Origin: Guyanagaster necrorhizus
Taxonomy: Eukaryota; Basidiomycota; Agaricomycetes; Agaricales; Physalacriaceae
Assembly (NCBI RefSeq): GCF_019112545.1
Contig: NW_025064887.1
Location: 1,404,193-1,468,192, forward strand
Direction of reading: 5' to 3'
Length of the DNA stretch: 64,000 nt
The position numbers and the translations under genes are program-made. The notes below the pieces were generated by a model. The model saw only the letters and a list, made by a program, of their open reading frames with translations, was not told the DNA's origin and did not search any database. Below, piece by piece: positions 37,001-49,520 of the stretch (the stretch's first letter is position 1; each line of letters starts with the position of its first letter).

Positions 37001-38513
37001 TTATAAATATCCAGGATGACCTGACTGCTGCTGCTGCTGCTAGGTGCTAGGTCTCATATCATCAGGTCTGGGGCAAGGAGGAGACTACCGTCTTCACTGC
37101 TGCTCCTCTGCATTGCATCTTGCTGCTTCTGCCACCACTGCTCTGTGATATCAGCAGAAGTTTTGATAGAAGTGGAGTCAGAGAAAGAGTATTGCAATAC
37201 ACCTATCCAGAACTCACTTAAGGTCTCCAGTGGAGTCAATATGCTCATCATTGCCTCTGAGGTCTCCTCCAATACTTTATAGGTCTCCTTTTCAGGCCAG
37301 TATATTGTCAGTATCAGTGATTGAGTTGGTCCCATAGGATAGTGAGCAGTTATCATCAAAATCAAGTGATACTTGTCAGTGAACATTGTCTGTGTAGATG
37401 ATGCTCTTGGGGAGTACTGACTATAGGTCAAAATCTGAGTTGGTGGGAGTGCTGGACTCCCAGAATAGAGTGTCAGATGAGTCAATGAGAGTTCTGTTGA
37501 TGGCAGAGGAGCCAGGGCTCTCCAAGCCCCTCCTTCAGTCTGCCCTGTCTCATGCTCAGAGGTACTGCTCAAAGAGCACCCTCTCTAGTTGTCTCATACT
37601 TGATTTGCACCTACTCCTAAACATACTCAGCAAGGGAATCAGTGTGTTGAACTTTGTCCTCTAGGAAGAGGACTAGATCAATGGAGTCAGTTAGTTGTGG
37701 TATGCTTGGTGGCATTCATATGCTGCCAGCTCTGTGAGCTGCATGGTGCTCTATCCAGTCTGCTGCTCTAGCAGCCTCCCACCAGTATCTTTCTTTGTCA
37801 CTGTTATCAGTAAAAAATACATCATCAGTCCTGATGATACCTGTTTTTTCTCCCTCACTGTCAGTGCTCTAGTTTGTGATATATAACTCAGCAGGGAAAC
37901 TCTTCCCACTTTCTGTTAGTGTTGCATATAGTGAGTTGTGGCTGTTGTTTGGTGAGGTACTTCTACTTCTTTGAGCCATCCCAGTGGCATTAAGAGAGTC
38001 TCTAGCATGGCATCTAATGCTGGGCTCAGAGAGTGCAGTTGAGGGGGTGACCCTCATTGTATAGACATAGCTGGAGACATCCATGCACTCAACATGTGGG
38101 ATTGGCATGTCAGGCCTTGGTCTTCGAAACTCTGTAGCTCAAAGGTTGCTATCATCTCTAATGATTGCTGTTGGGGGTCAGAGTGGATATCAGTGCTGCA
38201 TTTCTTCTTCAGGATGCTGTGAAGGTGTGTTCTCAGAGTCAGCTTTGGGTATAGTTCCTTCTGTGGGCTGGAAGAACTGTTGGATAGAGGGAGAGATGTC
38301 ATGGAGAGAGAGGTCAGAGGTGATATTATATAGAATGTGTCAGATGTGCTGAAATTCTTAATAGTGTCTGATGGCCCAGGTGGTAATTGATTAGCATTCA
38401 CAGCACAGCTGTATGATCACCAATAATCCTAATAAAGTTCCAATAATAAAAGCAAGGAGTTTGAAGAACTCATGAGTGAAGTTCAGATCTGATGGATTGA
38501 TTGCAGGGGGCAT
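36990..38513 (-). pseudogene. E6 ORF1 remnant
   Basis: The initiating ATG at 38511-38513 corresponds to the start in E3 and E7. The family motif is present as CHARDSLNATGMA (near 37975-38015). An indel shifts the frame somewhere between the motif and 37570. Stops occur throughout. Unknown function. Confidence 0.68.
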
Positions 38514-38569
38514 TCAGTTTCTCAACATGATTGGGCTTGAGAAAGGAAAGCTAGAAGCTTTGAGCTAAT

Positions 38570-39039
38570 TGTTAAGCTTAAATGACACATGACCTAAACA
38601 TGTGATAAACTGACACTGTCTCACACTTCAGACAATAATGTCAGAGTTCACTTGATGTGCTATGTGGCTCTGTGTCTCAAGGCCTTTAGATTGGCTCAAG
38701 ATAAGATAGTGAAGAAATAAACTTTAGCTTGAAGCTGGAGATATTACAGCAAAAGCTACACTACTTATATACCAGTCATCATCTGTTCTAAAGATATAAC
38801 TACCTAATAGTGCATCCTGGCATTATAGAGCATTTTGTCCAGTGTCATTAAGCTACCTATAAAAGAGTATTGTCTGTCATCAAGCAGTTATTATTGCATT
38901 GAAGAACAATGACCAACCAGGCATATTGTGATGACTAAGCTCTGTCTCATGGTTCTAAGCACTGGTTAAGCACCATGACTAAGTGAAGATAGAGGTTAAT
39001 TCTCTGAAGTAAAAGATAAAATGCAGAAAAATCATAACA
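38570..39039 (-). repeat. 5' LTR of E6, with primer site
   Basis: It is 470 bp, TGTTAAGCTTAAATG to ATCATAACA. The primer site (plus strand AGCTTTGAGCTAA, 38556-38568) lies one base inside the LTR. TATATAAG is on the minus strand near 38765-38770. Confidence 0.92.
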
Positions 39040-39044
39040 GCAAC

Positions 39045-39366
39045 ACAGTTGTCTGACAATGCACAATCACACTATTGAAGGACATCACAACACTTGAGGA
39101 CAATGAGCACAATAGCATACAAGCACATAATAAGTAGTAGTATTTATAGCAGACACAGACTGTAGTATATAAGGCAGTTCACTTTCACTGAAAATCTCCA
39201 GCTTTGAGCTAAAGTTTATTCATCCTCATTCTACTTTAAGCTATCTTTAAAGGTCTTGAAGCATCTGACAAACAAAGCACATCAGTGGACTCTAGCATAA
39301 AGATTTGAATATGAAACCATGCTAGTTTATCATGTGTTTCTAGTCACATGCAGCTTGAGTCTAACA
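39045..39366 (+). repeat. E5 5' LTR, right piece
   Basis: It resumes the LTR after E6 and its target-site duplication. It holds TATATAAG (near 39166), the R-start AGCTTTGAGCTAA (39200-39212) and the end GAGTCTAACA. The primer site TTAGCTTGAAGCT follows at 39368-39380. Confidence 0.92.
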
Positions 39367-39423
39367 ATTAGCTTGAAGCTTCTTCTTCCCTTTTCTCATA
39401 TGCTATAGTGTGGAGGAAACTAA

Positions 39424-40209
39424 ATGCCTGCTATCAACCTTGAATCACCAAACTTTGATTGAGAGTTCTTCAAACTCTTTTTATTCATTATCAAAACACT
39501 TTTAGGCTTATTGGTGATCATCCAGCTGTGCTAGAGATGCCAATCAGTTACTGCCTATGCCATTAGACACTATCAAGAATTCTAAAACATCTGCTATATC
39601 CTACAAAACATAACCCCTGACCTCCTCTTACATGACATTCCCACATCTAAAAGAATGATCTATCAGCCTCTGACAAGTCTCTTACCTGAAGCCAGGCCTA
39701 GCAGCTCAAATCAAAGAGACATTCAAGAAGAAAAAAGATTCAGAGACCTTAATGCTCATATTCCAGAAGTCCAACAGCTATGGGTTTCTCTGCCAGTCTT
39801 CAACCATGAGGATGAGGATCTCTCCATAGACTTCTTTGAGCAGTCACTATCCTCTGACTCTTCTATTGCCTTTAGAACCCATGGGATTGCTGACCACATC
39901 TAAGACTCTCTTGATGCCACTAGGATGGCTCAGGAATCCCAGCATAACTCCTCAGACCTCCTACTGCTCTACATCACTCTAGTATATAGCCTCACAACAC
40001 CCTCTTTACTCACTTGAGATCAGCATGAGGATGGGGAGGTCTCACTCCCAGTGAGCAGATAATGAGCAATGAGAAAGAGAGGCTCAGGATGACATTATAC
40101 ACTGACTATTTTCAGCATGAGACCTCAATATCCTATTCAATTATAGTGCAGCAGTTTTACAAGAAGAGTAGCAGGTCAGAATGACTTCTAACCCTTCTGA
40201 CATCATTGA
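39424..40209 (+). pseudogene. E5 ORF1 remnant with internal deletion
   Basis: It starts ATGCCTGCTATC at 39424 and has the hydrophobic run near 39480-39540. The motif DSLDATRMAQ (near 39905-39935) is kept. Similarity then jumps from the Gln-rich region near 40150 to the ORF1 stop (CAT-CAT-TGA, 40201-40209), so about 600-700 bp present in E7 and E8 are missing. Confidence 0.7.
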
Positions 40210-41960
40210 TCATATCCAAAGAGAGGAGGATGAGAGACAGCTGGCCAAGAATGATGAGGACAGTGAGAGTAGTGGACTACTCTGCAGAGGTGGAGACATT
40301 GCCTATTTTTATCCAGAAGACATGGATAAAGAAGCACTAAAGGAGGAAATATGAAGGAACAGAGAAACTGAATTTGAGACATTATATCAGGAAGAGATAA
40401 CACTCCTATGGTACAACAATAACTGATTATTGTCTCCAATAGAAAAATTATATATTGCTGAACCATCAGAGAGATAGGAGATACTCAGACATGCCATCAC
40501 TAACTATGCAGCAGAAATATACAGTCATCACCATCCAAAAGACCACCTTAGTCAGTTACTGGCCTATCAATCACCACTCAAAGTCTGACCAATGCCTTGG
40601 TCTCCACCTGTCATGCTGAAATAAGCTCTATATATAGCACTTTGATCTGAAGCCAGTATTCACACTCAACTCTCTTAGAATGAACATCAGCAACTCAGCT
40701 ATTTTGAACTCAGACCTGGCTAGACACCCAGCCTATTGGCTATCACAATCTGTGGACAGGAGCCAACTGCTAGCTGCTCAACCTCCACCAGACAAAGCCA
40801 CAGTGGGTAGCACTGAGAAGAAACCAGTCTAAGATGATCCAGAAGCAATCCAACTAGGGTTTATCATATGAGATAGAATGATTATATGAAAGAAAGCAGC
40901 ACTCCAGAGGAGTCCTGTGACTGATGACAGTTCTCTCCACTCATTTTCTGGACCACCAACTGACTGGTGATGACTATCTTTTGATGAATGGCCAAATCCA
41001 ATGAGACCATTATCTGAAAATGCCACTATACTACAATGCAAGCCAGACTTGCTCTGGAAGCTCTGACTCTTCAAAGAGGCATCCAATAACATCAACTAAT
41101 TCCTCATTGACTGCAAGCAGTATTTCGAAGTGTATATCAGCTATCTCAGAACTGACATGAACTGAGTAGTCTTTACTGCCTCTTACCTCAAAGACAAGGC
41201 AAAGACCTGGTGGATTTTGATCTCTCTCAACTTCTGATCCACCATGAGAGGATATTACTGGTATTCCTCATGACCAGTATTCAAACAGATGCTCCACAAC
41301 AAATTCATTGATCCAGCCATGCAGAAAGTGCACAAATAAAAGATCAAGAAATAGAAGATAGAAGACAAAGTGGCAACTGACTACTTTGATGAACTAGAAT
41401 GACTTGTCAAACTCACCAGTATATAGGATGATGTAGTGGATGATAGAAGGATGGTTGAGGCCCTCAAGAGAGGAACTCTGTCCTCATACATCACTATAAT
41501 TGTAGCTATTGGGATCAAACAGTTGATCTCAAGAGGCTATGATGAATGAAAAGAAAGAATCATAGAGATGTACAAAGAGTGGCAGTGACAAAAAGCAGAG
41601 CAATCCACTTTGCAGGACTACTAGAAGCTGAACCAATCATCAACTTCCAGTATCAAAACTACCAACACATCCAACACTGCCAAATCTGGGTTCTTGATGG
41701 CCAACCCATCATATGCAGCCCAGAAAATAGGCACGAGAACCACCTACATTGGAACAGGCAAACCTATGAATATAGATTGACTAAAGAAGGAAGGAAAGTG
41801 TTTCAACTGTGAACAGAAGGGCCACATGTCAAAGGACTGCCTGAAGAAGAAGCAAACCCATAAAAACATCTGGGCTCAGATTGCTGAGCTGCAGAAGGAA
41901 GCAGAAGAGCTCAGCATAGAAACAAAGATTAAAGAAGTAAAAGATAGAGCCAACCAGTGA
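40207..41960 (+). pseudogene. E5 ORF2 (gag) remnant
   Basis: Gag in the +1 frame after the ORF1 stop. The N-terminal acidic region (KNDEDSESSG near 40240-40280) is followed by the capsid-like region (CKQYFEVYISYL near 41110-41145) and DYFDELE near 41375. The zinc knuckle CFNCEQKGHMSKDC is near 41800-41845. It ends at TGA 41958-41960 after GCC-AAC-CAG. Confidence 0.8.
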
Positions 41961-44900
41961 GTGATTCTACTGGATTGGCCAAAGGACATCATGATGTGCA
42001 AAAGCTAGCTGCTGGATAGACTAATAGTACCTCTGTAGTTACCCCTATGCCTAAATTATATATGCATTTGAATATACCCAATTTAACTTCTAGCTTGCAC
42101 ACCAAAAGATCACCATCAGAAAAAACTCAAGCACCTGTAGGCTGAACAGGAGGAGAGACCCTCAAGGTATGGCTTAAACCATTTGACACTGAATGGACAT
42201 GGAGAGCTATATTGTTAAGCCTAAACTCCACATGACTATTAACACATGATAAACAGTTCGGTATCTCGTACTTCAGGTATGTCCGACTGAGTTCACTGCT
42301 GTGTTAACAGAGGTGTGTAATCAAGGCATTGCAAGTTGCTCGAGATAGGATGGTAGAGAATAAACTTTAGCTCAAAGCTGGGGTATTACAGCAAGAGCTA
42401 TGCTACTTATATACTGTTCTGTTATCAGGCTATAAATAAATGTTCACAAAAGATATTGTCTGTCATAGAGCTGTTACTCCTGCTGTTGCCAGGCTCTCCA
42501 CAAAAGCTGTTGTCTTGCTGTTGTGCTGTGGTCGTTGCACTGCAAGTTGGAGATGGAAAGGGTATTGTCTCTCCCTTCACAGCTCACAGCAACGCAATAG
42601 GAGTGACCAACTGGGTTGCTGAGCTAAGCCTTCCCACAGTCATAAGCGCTGGTCTAAGCACCCTGACTAAGCAAGATAGGGGTCATTTCCAAGGGAAAGG
42701 GAAAGAAAATAGGAAAAATCATAACACATATGAGAAGCATCAACAGAAGAAGCAGCAAAAGCCATACTCAAGAATTGAGTATATAAGATCCAAGCTGAAG
42801 AGGTTATTGATGAAATAATTGATGGAATGAGAAAGGCTGAATGATGCTGAGCTCTAGAATGGCTTGACAAGTTGCAAGGACCCCAGAGATACATCTGATG
42901 GACCAAGACCCAAGGATAAGATCTGATAGTCAAAGCACAGATCAAAACTCTCACAAACTGGATCATCCACACTGTGACTATTCTAATCAACAGTGAGTGC
43001 ATCAGTAGCTTGATCAATCACACTTTCATTGACAAGCACCAACTCTCAACCAGAGCTATGGCCACCCCTATCCCAGTCTATAATGCAGACAGAACTAAGA
43101 ACCAAGCCAGATCAATCACTGAGTTTGTTGAATTACAACTCATAATCAGCAATCATTCAGAATAGATCAATCTGGCAGTCACCAATCTCAGAACCAAGGA
43201 AGTATTCCTTGGCCATGACTGGTTAATCTGCTACAACCTGCTGATCAACTAAAAGACTGAAAAGATCATATTTACATGCTGCAAATGCTGGAAGATCCCA
43301 TTCAAACTCCCAGACAAGGATCCCAATGACAGATGGGATGAGGATATGGAGGATGGCAAGACTATTCTCACTGTCAACATACAGCAGGCCTTGCACATAA
43401 GGGCCATGCACCATGCCAACAACCTAGCAGCAAAAGCAGCCATGAGGAAGAAGGAGAGAATGTTTGAAGAGATGGTGACTGAGTGGGCCAGAGACTACAA
43501 GGACCTCTTCAAAAAAGAAAACTTTAATGAACTCTCAGAGCCCAAACTGTGAGATCATATGATTGAATTGGTTCTGAACATAAGTGCCAATTTAGATTGT
43601 AAGACATACCCTCTCAGAAACAATGAGCAACAAGAACTTGATAAGTTCCTAGATGAGAACCTCTCCAGTGGGCAGATATGACTCTTCAGGTTTCCAATGG
43701 CCTCTCCATTCTTCTTTGTGAAAAAGAAGGATGACGGACTCCAACTAGTACAAGACTATCAGAAGCTTAATGAAATGACAATCAAAAATTGTTATCTGCT
43801 TCCTCTGATCTCAGAGTTAATAGATAAACTATGGGGGGCCAAGTACTATATCAAACTGGATGTCCAATGGGGGTATAACAATGTCTGCATCAAGGAAGAC
43901 AATGAATGGAAGGCCATCTTCAGGACTAACCAAGGGCTGTTCAAGCCCATTATCATGTTCTTTGGCCTTACTAACTTGCCTGCCATCTTCCAGTGGATGA
44001 TGAACAATATATTCAAGGATCTTATTGCCACTGAGAAGGTGACTATCTATCTTGATGACATCTTGATCATGTCAAAGACAAAAGAGGAGCATCAAAAATT
44101 GGTGTGACAGGTCTTGGCCCTGATGAGAAAGCACAAGCTTTTCCTCAAGACTGAAAAGTGTGAGTTTAAAATATTGGAAACCAAGTATCTAGAGGTCATA
44201 ATCAGTGAAGAAAGCATCTGCATGAATCCAGTCAAAGTCACCAGAGTCACCAAGTGGCTGGAGCTGACCAAGAAGAAGGAACTTCAGTCTTTCTTGGAGT
44301 TCACAAACTTTTATCAATGATTTATTTGGGACTACAGTAAAGTCATATGGCTAATAACACAGCTAACTGGTAATGCCTCATAAATATGAGAGATATTGCA
44401 ACAGACAGCATTTGACAATCTAAAAAAGCAACTCATGAAAGACATAGTACTTGCTATCTCTGACCAGGATGATAAGTTTCAAGTAGAGGCCAACTTCAGT
44501 GAAGAGGCTATAGGGGTGGTGCTCTCTCAGGAACAGGATGAGAAGTGGCAACCTGTAGCTTTCCTCTTGAAAGCCTTAATAGTAACAAAATGAAACTATG
44601 AAATCTATGACAAGAAACTACTAGCTATAATGCTCACTTTGAAGGAATAGTGACATTACCTCATTGGAGCAGCCTAAGTATTAGAAATTTGGATGGATCA
44701 TCAGAACCTCTAATACTTTCAACAGCTATAAAAACTCAACTGATGGCAAGCCCATTGGATAACCAAACTGAGCCAATACTCATACATGCTACATCACAAG
44801 ACAGAGACTGCAAACAAAAAGGCTGACTTACTAAGCAGGAGGGCCAATCATGATCAGAGTGGGCATGATAATGAAGAGGTCACATTATTATGACTGAAAC

Positions 44901-46378
44901 ACTTCTGTGCTATGATAATGCCAATGGAAGAGGAGATTCATGAGTGGATCAAGAGTGTGATCAGAGACACCAGCAAATAGAACTAACATATGGCTCTGTC
45001 TCTGAATCATGAACAAGAGATGATGAAGAAGGGTGACATGATCTGCTATAATGAGTGAATCTACATATCACAAGATCAAGCACTATATAGCAAAATCATC
45101 ACCACATGTCATGATCACACAACTTGAAGACATCCAAGAGTAGCAAAGACCAAAGAGCTGGTACTGTGTGAATACTGGTGGCTGAAAATGAAACAGGACA
45201 TCAAATGCTATATCAAGAGTTGTGAAGTCTGTCAAAGGGAAAAAGCTACAATGCAGGCTTGACAAGCACTGCTGCATCCCAATAAAGTCTCATTGACACC
45301 CTGAACCTATATCTTGGTAGATATGGTTACCAGACTCCTAGAGTGTAACAGCTATGATGCTATTATCATCATAGTCAATCGATTCTCTAAAGTAATCATT
45401 CTGATTGCATGCTCCACAGAATTGATCTTGGAAGGCTGGGCCAAAATTTTATGTGATAAAGTCTATGCAAAATATGGAATGCTGCAGACAGTCATCTTGA
45501 ATCAGAGACTCTAATTTGTCTTCAAGTTCCTAGATGACCTGTATAAACTGCTAAATATCCAATGAAATACCTCAACAGCATATCATCCACAGATAGATGG
45601 ACAAACAGAGAGGGTTAACCAAAAAGTAGAGAAATATCTCTGCCTCTTTATTAACTACCAACAGGATGATTGAGTGGAATGGCTGGCTCTTGCAGCCTTC
45701 TAACATAACAACTGAGTCCACTCAGCAACCAACAAAACACTGTTCTTTGTTAATTACAGATGGTATCTACATGTGACAGAGACAACACATTATCACACAA
45801 TGATGCCAGCCTCTTCCAATTTCACTAAAACAATATCAAAAATCCATAATGAAACATGCACCATATTAGAAAAGGCTGTGACTACCATGAAAAAACATTA
45901 TGATGTCTGCCCATGTCCAGCCCACTCCTACTCTATCAATGATAAAGTCTGGCTTGATATCAGCAATCTCCATCTCCCATGTCTGAAACAGAAGCTGGAT
46001 GACAAATGCATAGACCCCTTTTCTATCTTAGCAAAAGTTGAGACTTCAGCATACCACCTCCACCTGTCAAACTATTGGCAAATCCATGATGTCTTTAATG
46101 AGGTATTATTGACACCTTATATTGCACTCACATTTTCTAATCAGAAACAACCACCATCACCACCATCTGATCTGATCAACAATGAGAAACACTACAAAAT
46201 TGATCAAATATTAGATCACAAATTATGCAAGGTCAAAGCACAAGACAGTAGAATGACAACTATCATCAATTACCTGATCAGTTGAAAGGGCTACAGTCTG
46301 AAATCTAACCAGTGGGTCAATGAAAAACAGATAGATGCAGAGGATGCCATATGAGATTATGAACTATCTCTAAATTAA
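41961..46378 (+). pseudogene. E5 pol, interrupted by a solo LTR
   Basis: The linker (to 42212) is broken by the solo LTR and resumes at 42732. Then come protease (decayed LINSECISSLIN near 42980-43020), RT (SPFFFVKKKDDGL near 43700-43740 and an intact IYLDDILIMSK near 44045-44075), RNase H (near 44470-44560), integrase zinc and core regions (VDMVTRLLECN near 45310-45350), AYHPQ near 45575, and a chromodomain-like C terminus near 46190-46370. TAA at 46376-46378 matches E7's stop. Of the older copies it keeps the best RT, but stops interrupt it many times. Confidence 0.87.
42213..42726 (-). repeat. Solo LTR (514 bp, longer variant) in E5 pol
   Basis: TGTTAAGCCT to ATCATAACA, flanked by TATAT (42208-42212) and CATAT (42727-42731); relatives show C at the changed base. 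It is about 45-70 bp longer than the other LTRs and keeps a number of CpGs, so it is younger than its host or of a different subfamily. TATATACTG and TTTAGCTCAAAGCTGG show the standard core. Confidence 0.9.
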
Positions 46379-46411
46379 GCTATCAGGACAATAGTCTTAA
46401 GAAGGGGGTAA

Positions 46412-46879
46412 TATTATGATTTTTCATCTCTTTCTTTCTTCCTTATGAATTAACCCCTATCTATGTTGAGTCAGAGCACTTAACACAGGTGCTTGAGACT
46501 ATGAGACTGGCTTGTCATCACAACAAGCCCAGTCAGTCATTGTCTTTTAACACAATATGGTTGCTCAACAACACATAATCACACTATTGAAGGACATCAT
46601 AACACTCAAGGACAATGAGCACAATAGCATACAAGCACATAATAAGTAGTAGTATTTATAGCAGACACAGACTGTAGTATATAAGGCAGCTTGCTCTCAC
46701 AGAAAATCTCCAGCTTCAAGCTAAAGTTTATTTATTCTCATTCTACTCTCAAGCTATCTTTAAAGGTCTTAAAGCATCTGACAAATAAAGTATATCAGTA
46801 GACTCTAGCACAAAGATTTGAACACAAAACCATGCTAGTTTATCATGTATTTCTAGTCACATGTGGCTTGAGTCTAATA
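46412..46879 (+). repeat. 3' LTR of E5
   Basis: It is 468 bp, directly after the purine tract GAAGGGGGTAA. It begins TATTATGATT and ends GAGTCTAATA, with both terminal dinucleotides changed. The R-start is AGCTTCAAGCTAA (46712-46724), an exact complement of E5's primer site. Confidence 0.93.
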
Positions 46880-46884
46880 CCTCT

Positions 46885-47802
46885 GATGCTACTGCTCCTC
46901 TAGAGCATGGCATTGGAAACTGTGCTCAGGACTCCCTTGATGCTACTAGGATGGCTTCAGAACTCCAACCTATTTTGCCTGCCCACTCTGACCACAAATC
47001 TCTATATATAACCTCAGAGTCTAGCCTAACACACTCCAAAGACTGAAACTCATACACCAAAGACATGAAACTAAAAAGAGGACATATCTCATAGGGGGCT
47101 ACCATTAGTGACAAGATCACCAGATATGAGACTGACTTCACCACAGAAGAAATTGAAGTTGCAGAATAAGAGGTCAATGAAGACCTTGACTGGACAGAGA
47201 CAGAGCAGGCCTGATGAGAGGCCTTACACTACAATAAGCTATATGACACTTAGTACAGAAGATGACAATAAGAACTGGAGGCAGCCACATGAGGTTCTGG
47301 AAATCCCTTCTAGTATAGTCTCTAGACTGATTCTACCTATTCCTCATTCCAGAAATCTAATACCTCTGCCACATCTGAAACTGACCTCAGAGCAGGATCT
47401 GCTGAAGCAATCACTGCTGATGAAGCCTGAAGGAGAGGCAACAATTCCTCTCTCCAAAGTGTCAGTATCACTAATACTGACACAATCTCTTCTCATGCTG
47501 ACTCCATTCTCAATGTCTACAGGCTTCAAGTTCTCAATGCCCATATCTCTGACTGGAGTTTCTATTATTTTTTTGGAGAAAGAGTCACAATGCTCTTTCT
47601 CAATCCTTGTTTCTATCAAAACTTCTGCATTTATAGCTGAGACCTGAAGGAGGCAAGAGCATGAGGCAGCCACCAAGATAACCCAAACATCAGAGCCATC
47701 TCCTTCCAGTCTCCTCCTCCAACTAATGATCTCAGACTCAGCATCCACAATGATGATCAGCTCACTAGTGATTATCAAACCTTCAGTGCCTCCCACTTAT
47801 GA
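46885..47802 (+). pseudogene. E4 ORF1, 3' part
   Basis: It continues E4 ORF1 after E5, with GIGNCAQDSLDATRMAS near 46908-46958. The frame (with several TAG/TGA/TAA stops) runs through ADSILNVY-type sequence near 47500 to CAC-TTA-TGA at 47794-47802. The +1 frame is open at 47108-47647, a trait shared with other copies. Confidence 0.72.
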
Positions 47803-49043
47803 CCCACACAATGGCTTTCTTGAGAAGGACAATGAGGAAGAGAAGGACATAGAGGGAAAGGACAAGGATGATGAAGAGTGGATTCAGAACATCTCACTTA
47901 AATAGAGGCAATGGGAATACTCAGAAGAAAAGACCAATGAAGAGACACTGGCTGAAAAAATACAATAAACAAGGGAGGAAAAATACAAAGGGTTGTACAG
48001 AGAGAGGGTGTCCTTCCTGTGGAGGGATGCTCAGTGGCTAGCCTTGGACATAGGGTAAAGGTATATTCATGCAGACAATAACAAATAGCAGGATATATTA
48101 CAATATTCTGCCACTAACTATGCAATCAACACTTATAATCAGAGACACCTGGAGAACCAACTCAGCAAACTGCTGAAATACAAGTTCAAATATGATATTA
48201 GACCAATACCATGGATGCTATCTATGGCTCCCAAGTGAGCCATCTATATAGCACCATCCATCCAAATGAATATCAGCCAGTATTTATACTCCACCCCCTC
48301 AGTGTGGATATTAGCAACTCAGCTTTCCTGAACCCAACTCCAGCTAATAATCTGATCTACCAGATTCTAAAATCCATGGACTGACAAGAGTAGCCACCTT
48401 CTTAGAGCCCAACCACTGCCAGATGAAGCTGAAGGAAGCAGCAGTGGAAAGAAACCAATCAAGGACAACTCTGAAGCCATGAAGCTCAGGTTCATAGTAT
48501 GAAATAGAGTAATTGTGCAAAAGAAAGCAGTCTTCCTAGAAAGCCCTCTCACTAATGATGGATTCCTTCATTCATTCTCCAGTCCACCAATAGAGTGGCA
48601 GTGCCCTCTCTTTGACCAGTGGCCCAATCCAATGAGCACACTCTCAGAAAACACCACCATTCTACAATGCAAGTCTGACTTACTCAAAAAGCCTTGCCTC
48701 TTCAAAGGGGCATCAAATGACATTGACAGATTCCTAATTGACTGTGAACAGTACTTTGAAGTGTATATCACTTATTTAAGAGCTGACATGAACAAGATAG
48801 CCTTCATCATGTCTTATCTCAAAGATAAGGTGAAAACCTGATGGATTCTAATATCCTCAAACTTCTTCTCCACAATGAGGCAGCATCACTGATTTTCCTC
48901 ATGGCTGGTCTTTAAACAAATGTTGAATGACAAGTTCATTGACCCAGTGATACAAGAGATCCACAAAGCAAAGATTAAGGAATACAAGATAGACAACAAG
49001 CTGGCTACAGACTACTTTGATGAGTTGGAATGGTTAGCAAAAC
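47800..49043 (+). pseudogene. E4 ORF2 (gag), first part
   Basis: After the ORF1 stop the gag frame gives an acidic stretch (EKDNEEEKDIEGKDKDDEE near 47822-47880) and LYRERVSFLWRDAQWLA near 47993-48045. The capsid-like region follows (DDIDRFLIDCEQYFEVY near 48713-48765) and then DYFDELEWLAKL near 49010-49043. E7 interrupts exactly here. Confidence 0.83.
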
Positions 49044-49487
49044 TGTTAGGCCCAAGCGTCACATGGACAAATACACATGATAAACAGGTGTTTCTTCACA
49101 CTTCGAGAAATCACCTGAGTCCACTAAGGTATATTCGTATGTAGCGACTCAAGGTCAGACGTTGACTCGAGATAGAATGGTGTGTATAAACTTTAGCTCG
49201 AAGCTGGGGTATTCCAGTGAGAGCGTTGGTCCTTATATACTATACTGTCGTGTTCTAATTATACTACTACCTATTATGTGTGTCTGTATCCATAGTGCTC
49301 ATTGTCCTTGAGCATCGTTACTATACATAAAAGGGTGGTTGTGCATCGTCGGGCTTGTCTGTTGTATTAACCTGATGGGCGGTTTAGTTGTGCTGACTAA
49401 GCTTCCCAGGGTCTTTGTGCCTTCTGACTAAGCATGAATAGGGGTATCAAGGGGAATAAACAAGAGAAAAGGGGAAAAATCGTAACA
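49044..49487 (-). repeat. 3' LTR of E7
   Basis: It runs from TGTTAGGCCCAAGCG to AATCGTAACA. The R-start motif, TTAGCTCGAAGCT on the plus strand, is at 49193-49205 with TATATA upstream (near 49233). Confidence 0.96.
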
Positions 49488-49500
49488 TTACCCCCCACTT
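49488..49500 (-). other. E7 polypurine tract
   Basis: The minus strand reads AAGTGGGGGGTAA immediately next to the 3' LTR. In LTR elements this tract primes plus-strand DNA synthesis. The same purine block adjoins the 3' LTRs of E3, E5 and E6 in decayed form. Confidence 0.85.
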
Positions 49501-49520
49501 AAGACCATCATCCCGATGGC

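Larger units (their letters stand above)
30953..39039 (-). mobile_element. E6: complete minus-strand element inside E5's LTR
   Basis: It is 8,087 bp with both LTRs, flanked by ACAAC (30948-30952) and GCAAC (39040-39044), a 5-bp duplication with one transition. Its two LTRs differ by roughly 40 positions over 470 bp, nearly all transitions. It is the deepest complete layer of the nest (E1 > E2 > E4 > E5 > E6). Confidence 0.92.
30807..46879 (+). mobile_element. E5: complete plus-strand element nested in E4 ORF1
   Basis: It is flanked by a perfect 5-bp duplication CCTCT (30802-30806 and 46880-46884). Without E6 and the solo LTR it is about 7.5 kb, shorter than its relatives because part of ORF1 is deleted. 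Both LTRs begin TATTATGA instead of TGTTATGA. Order: LTR (split by E6), primer site, ORF1, ORF2, pol, polypurine tract GAAGGGGGTAA, LTR. Confidence 0.93.

Noticed and set aside
42440..42818. Open frames of 60-120 codons over the solo LTR
   Set aside because: They run across the LTR end into unrelated E5 sequence, so they are chance frames.
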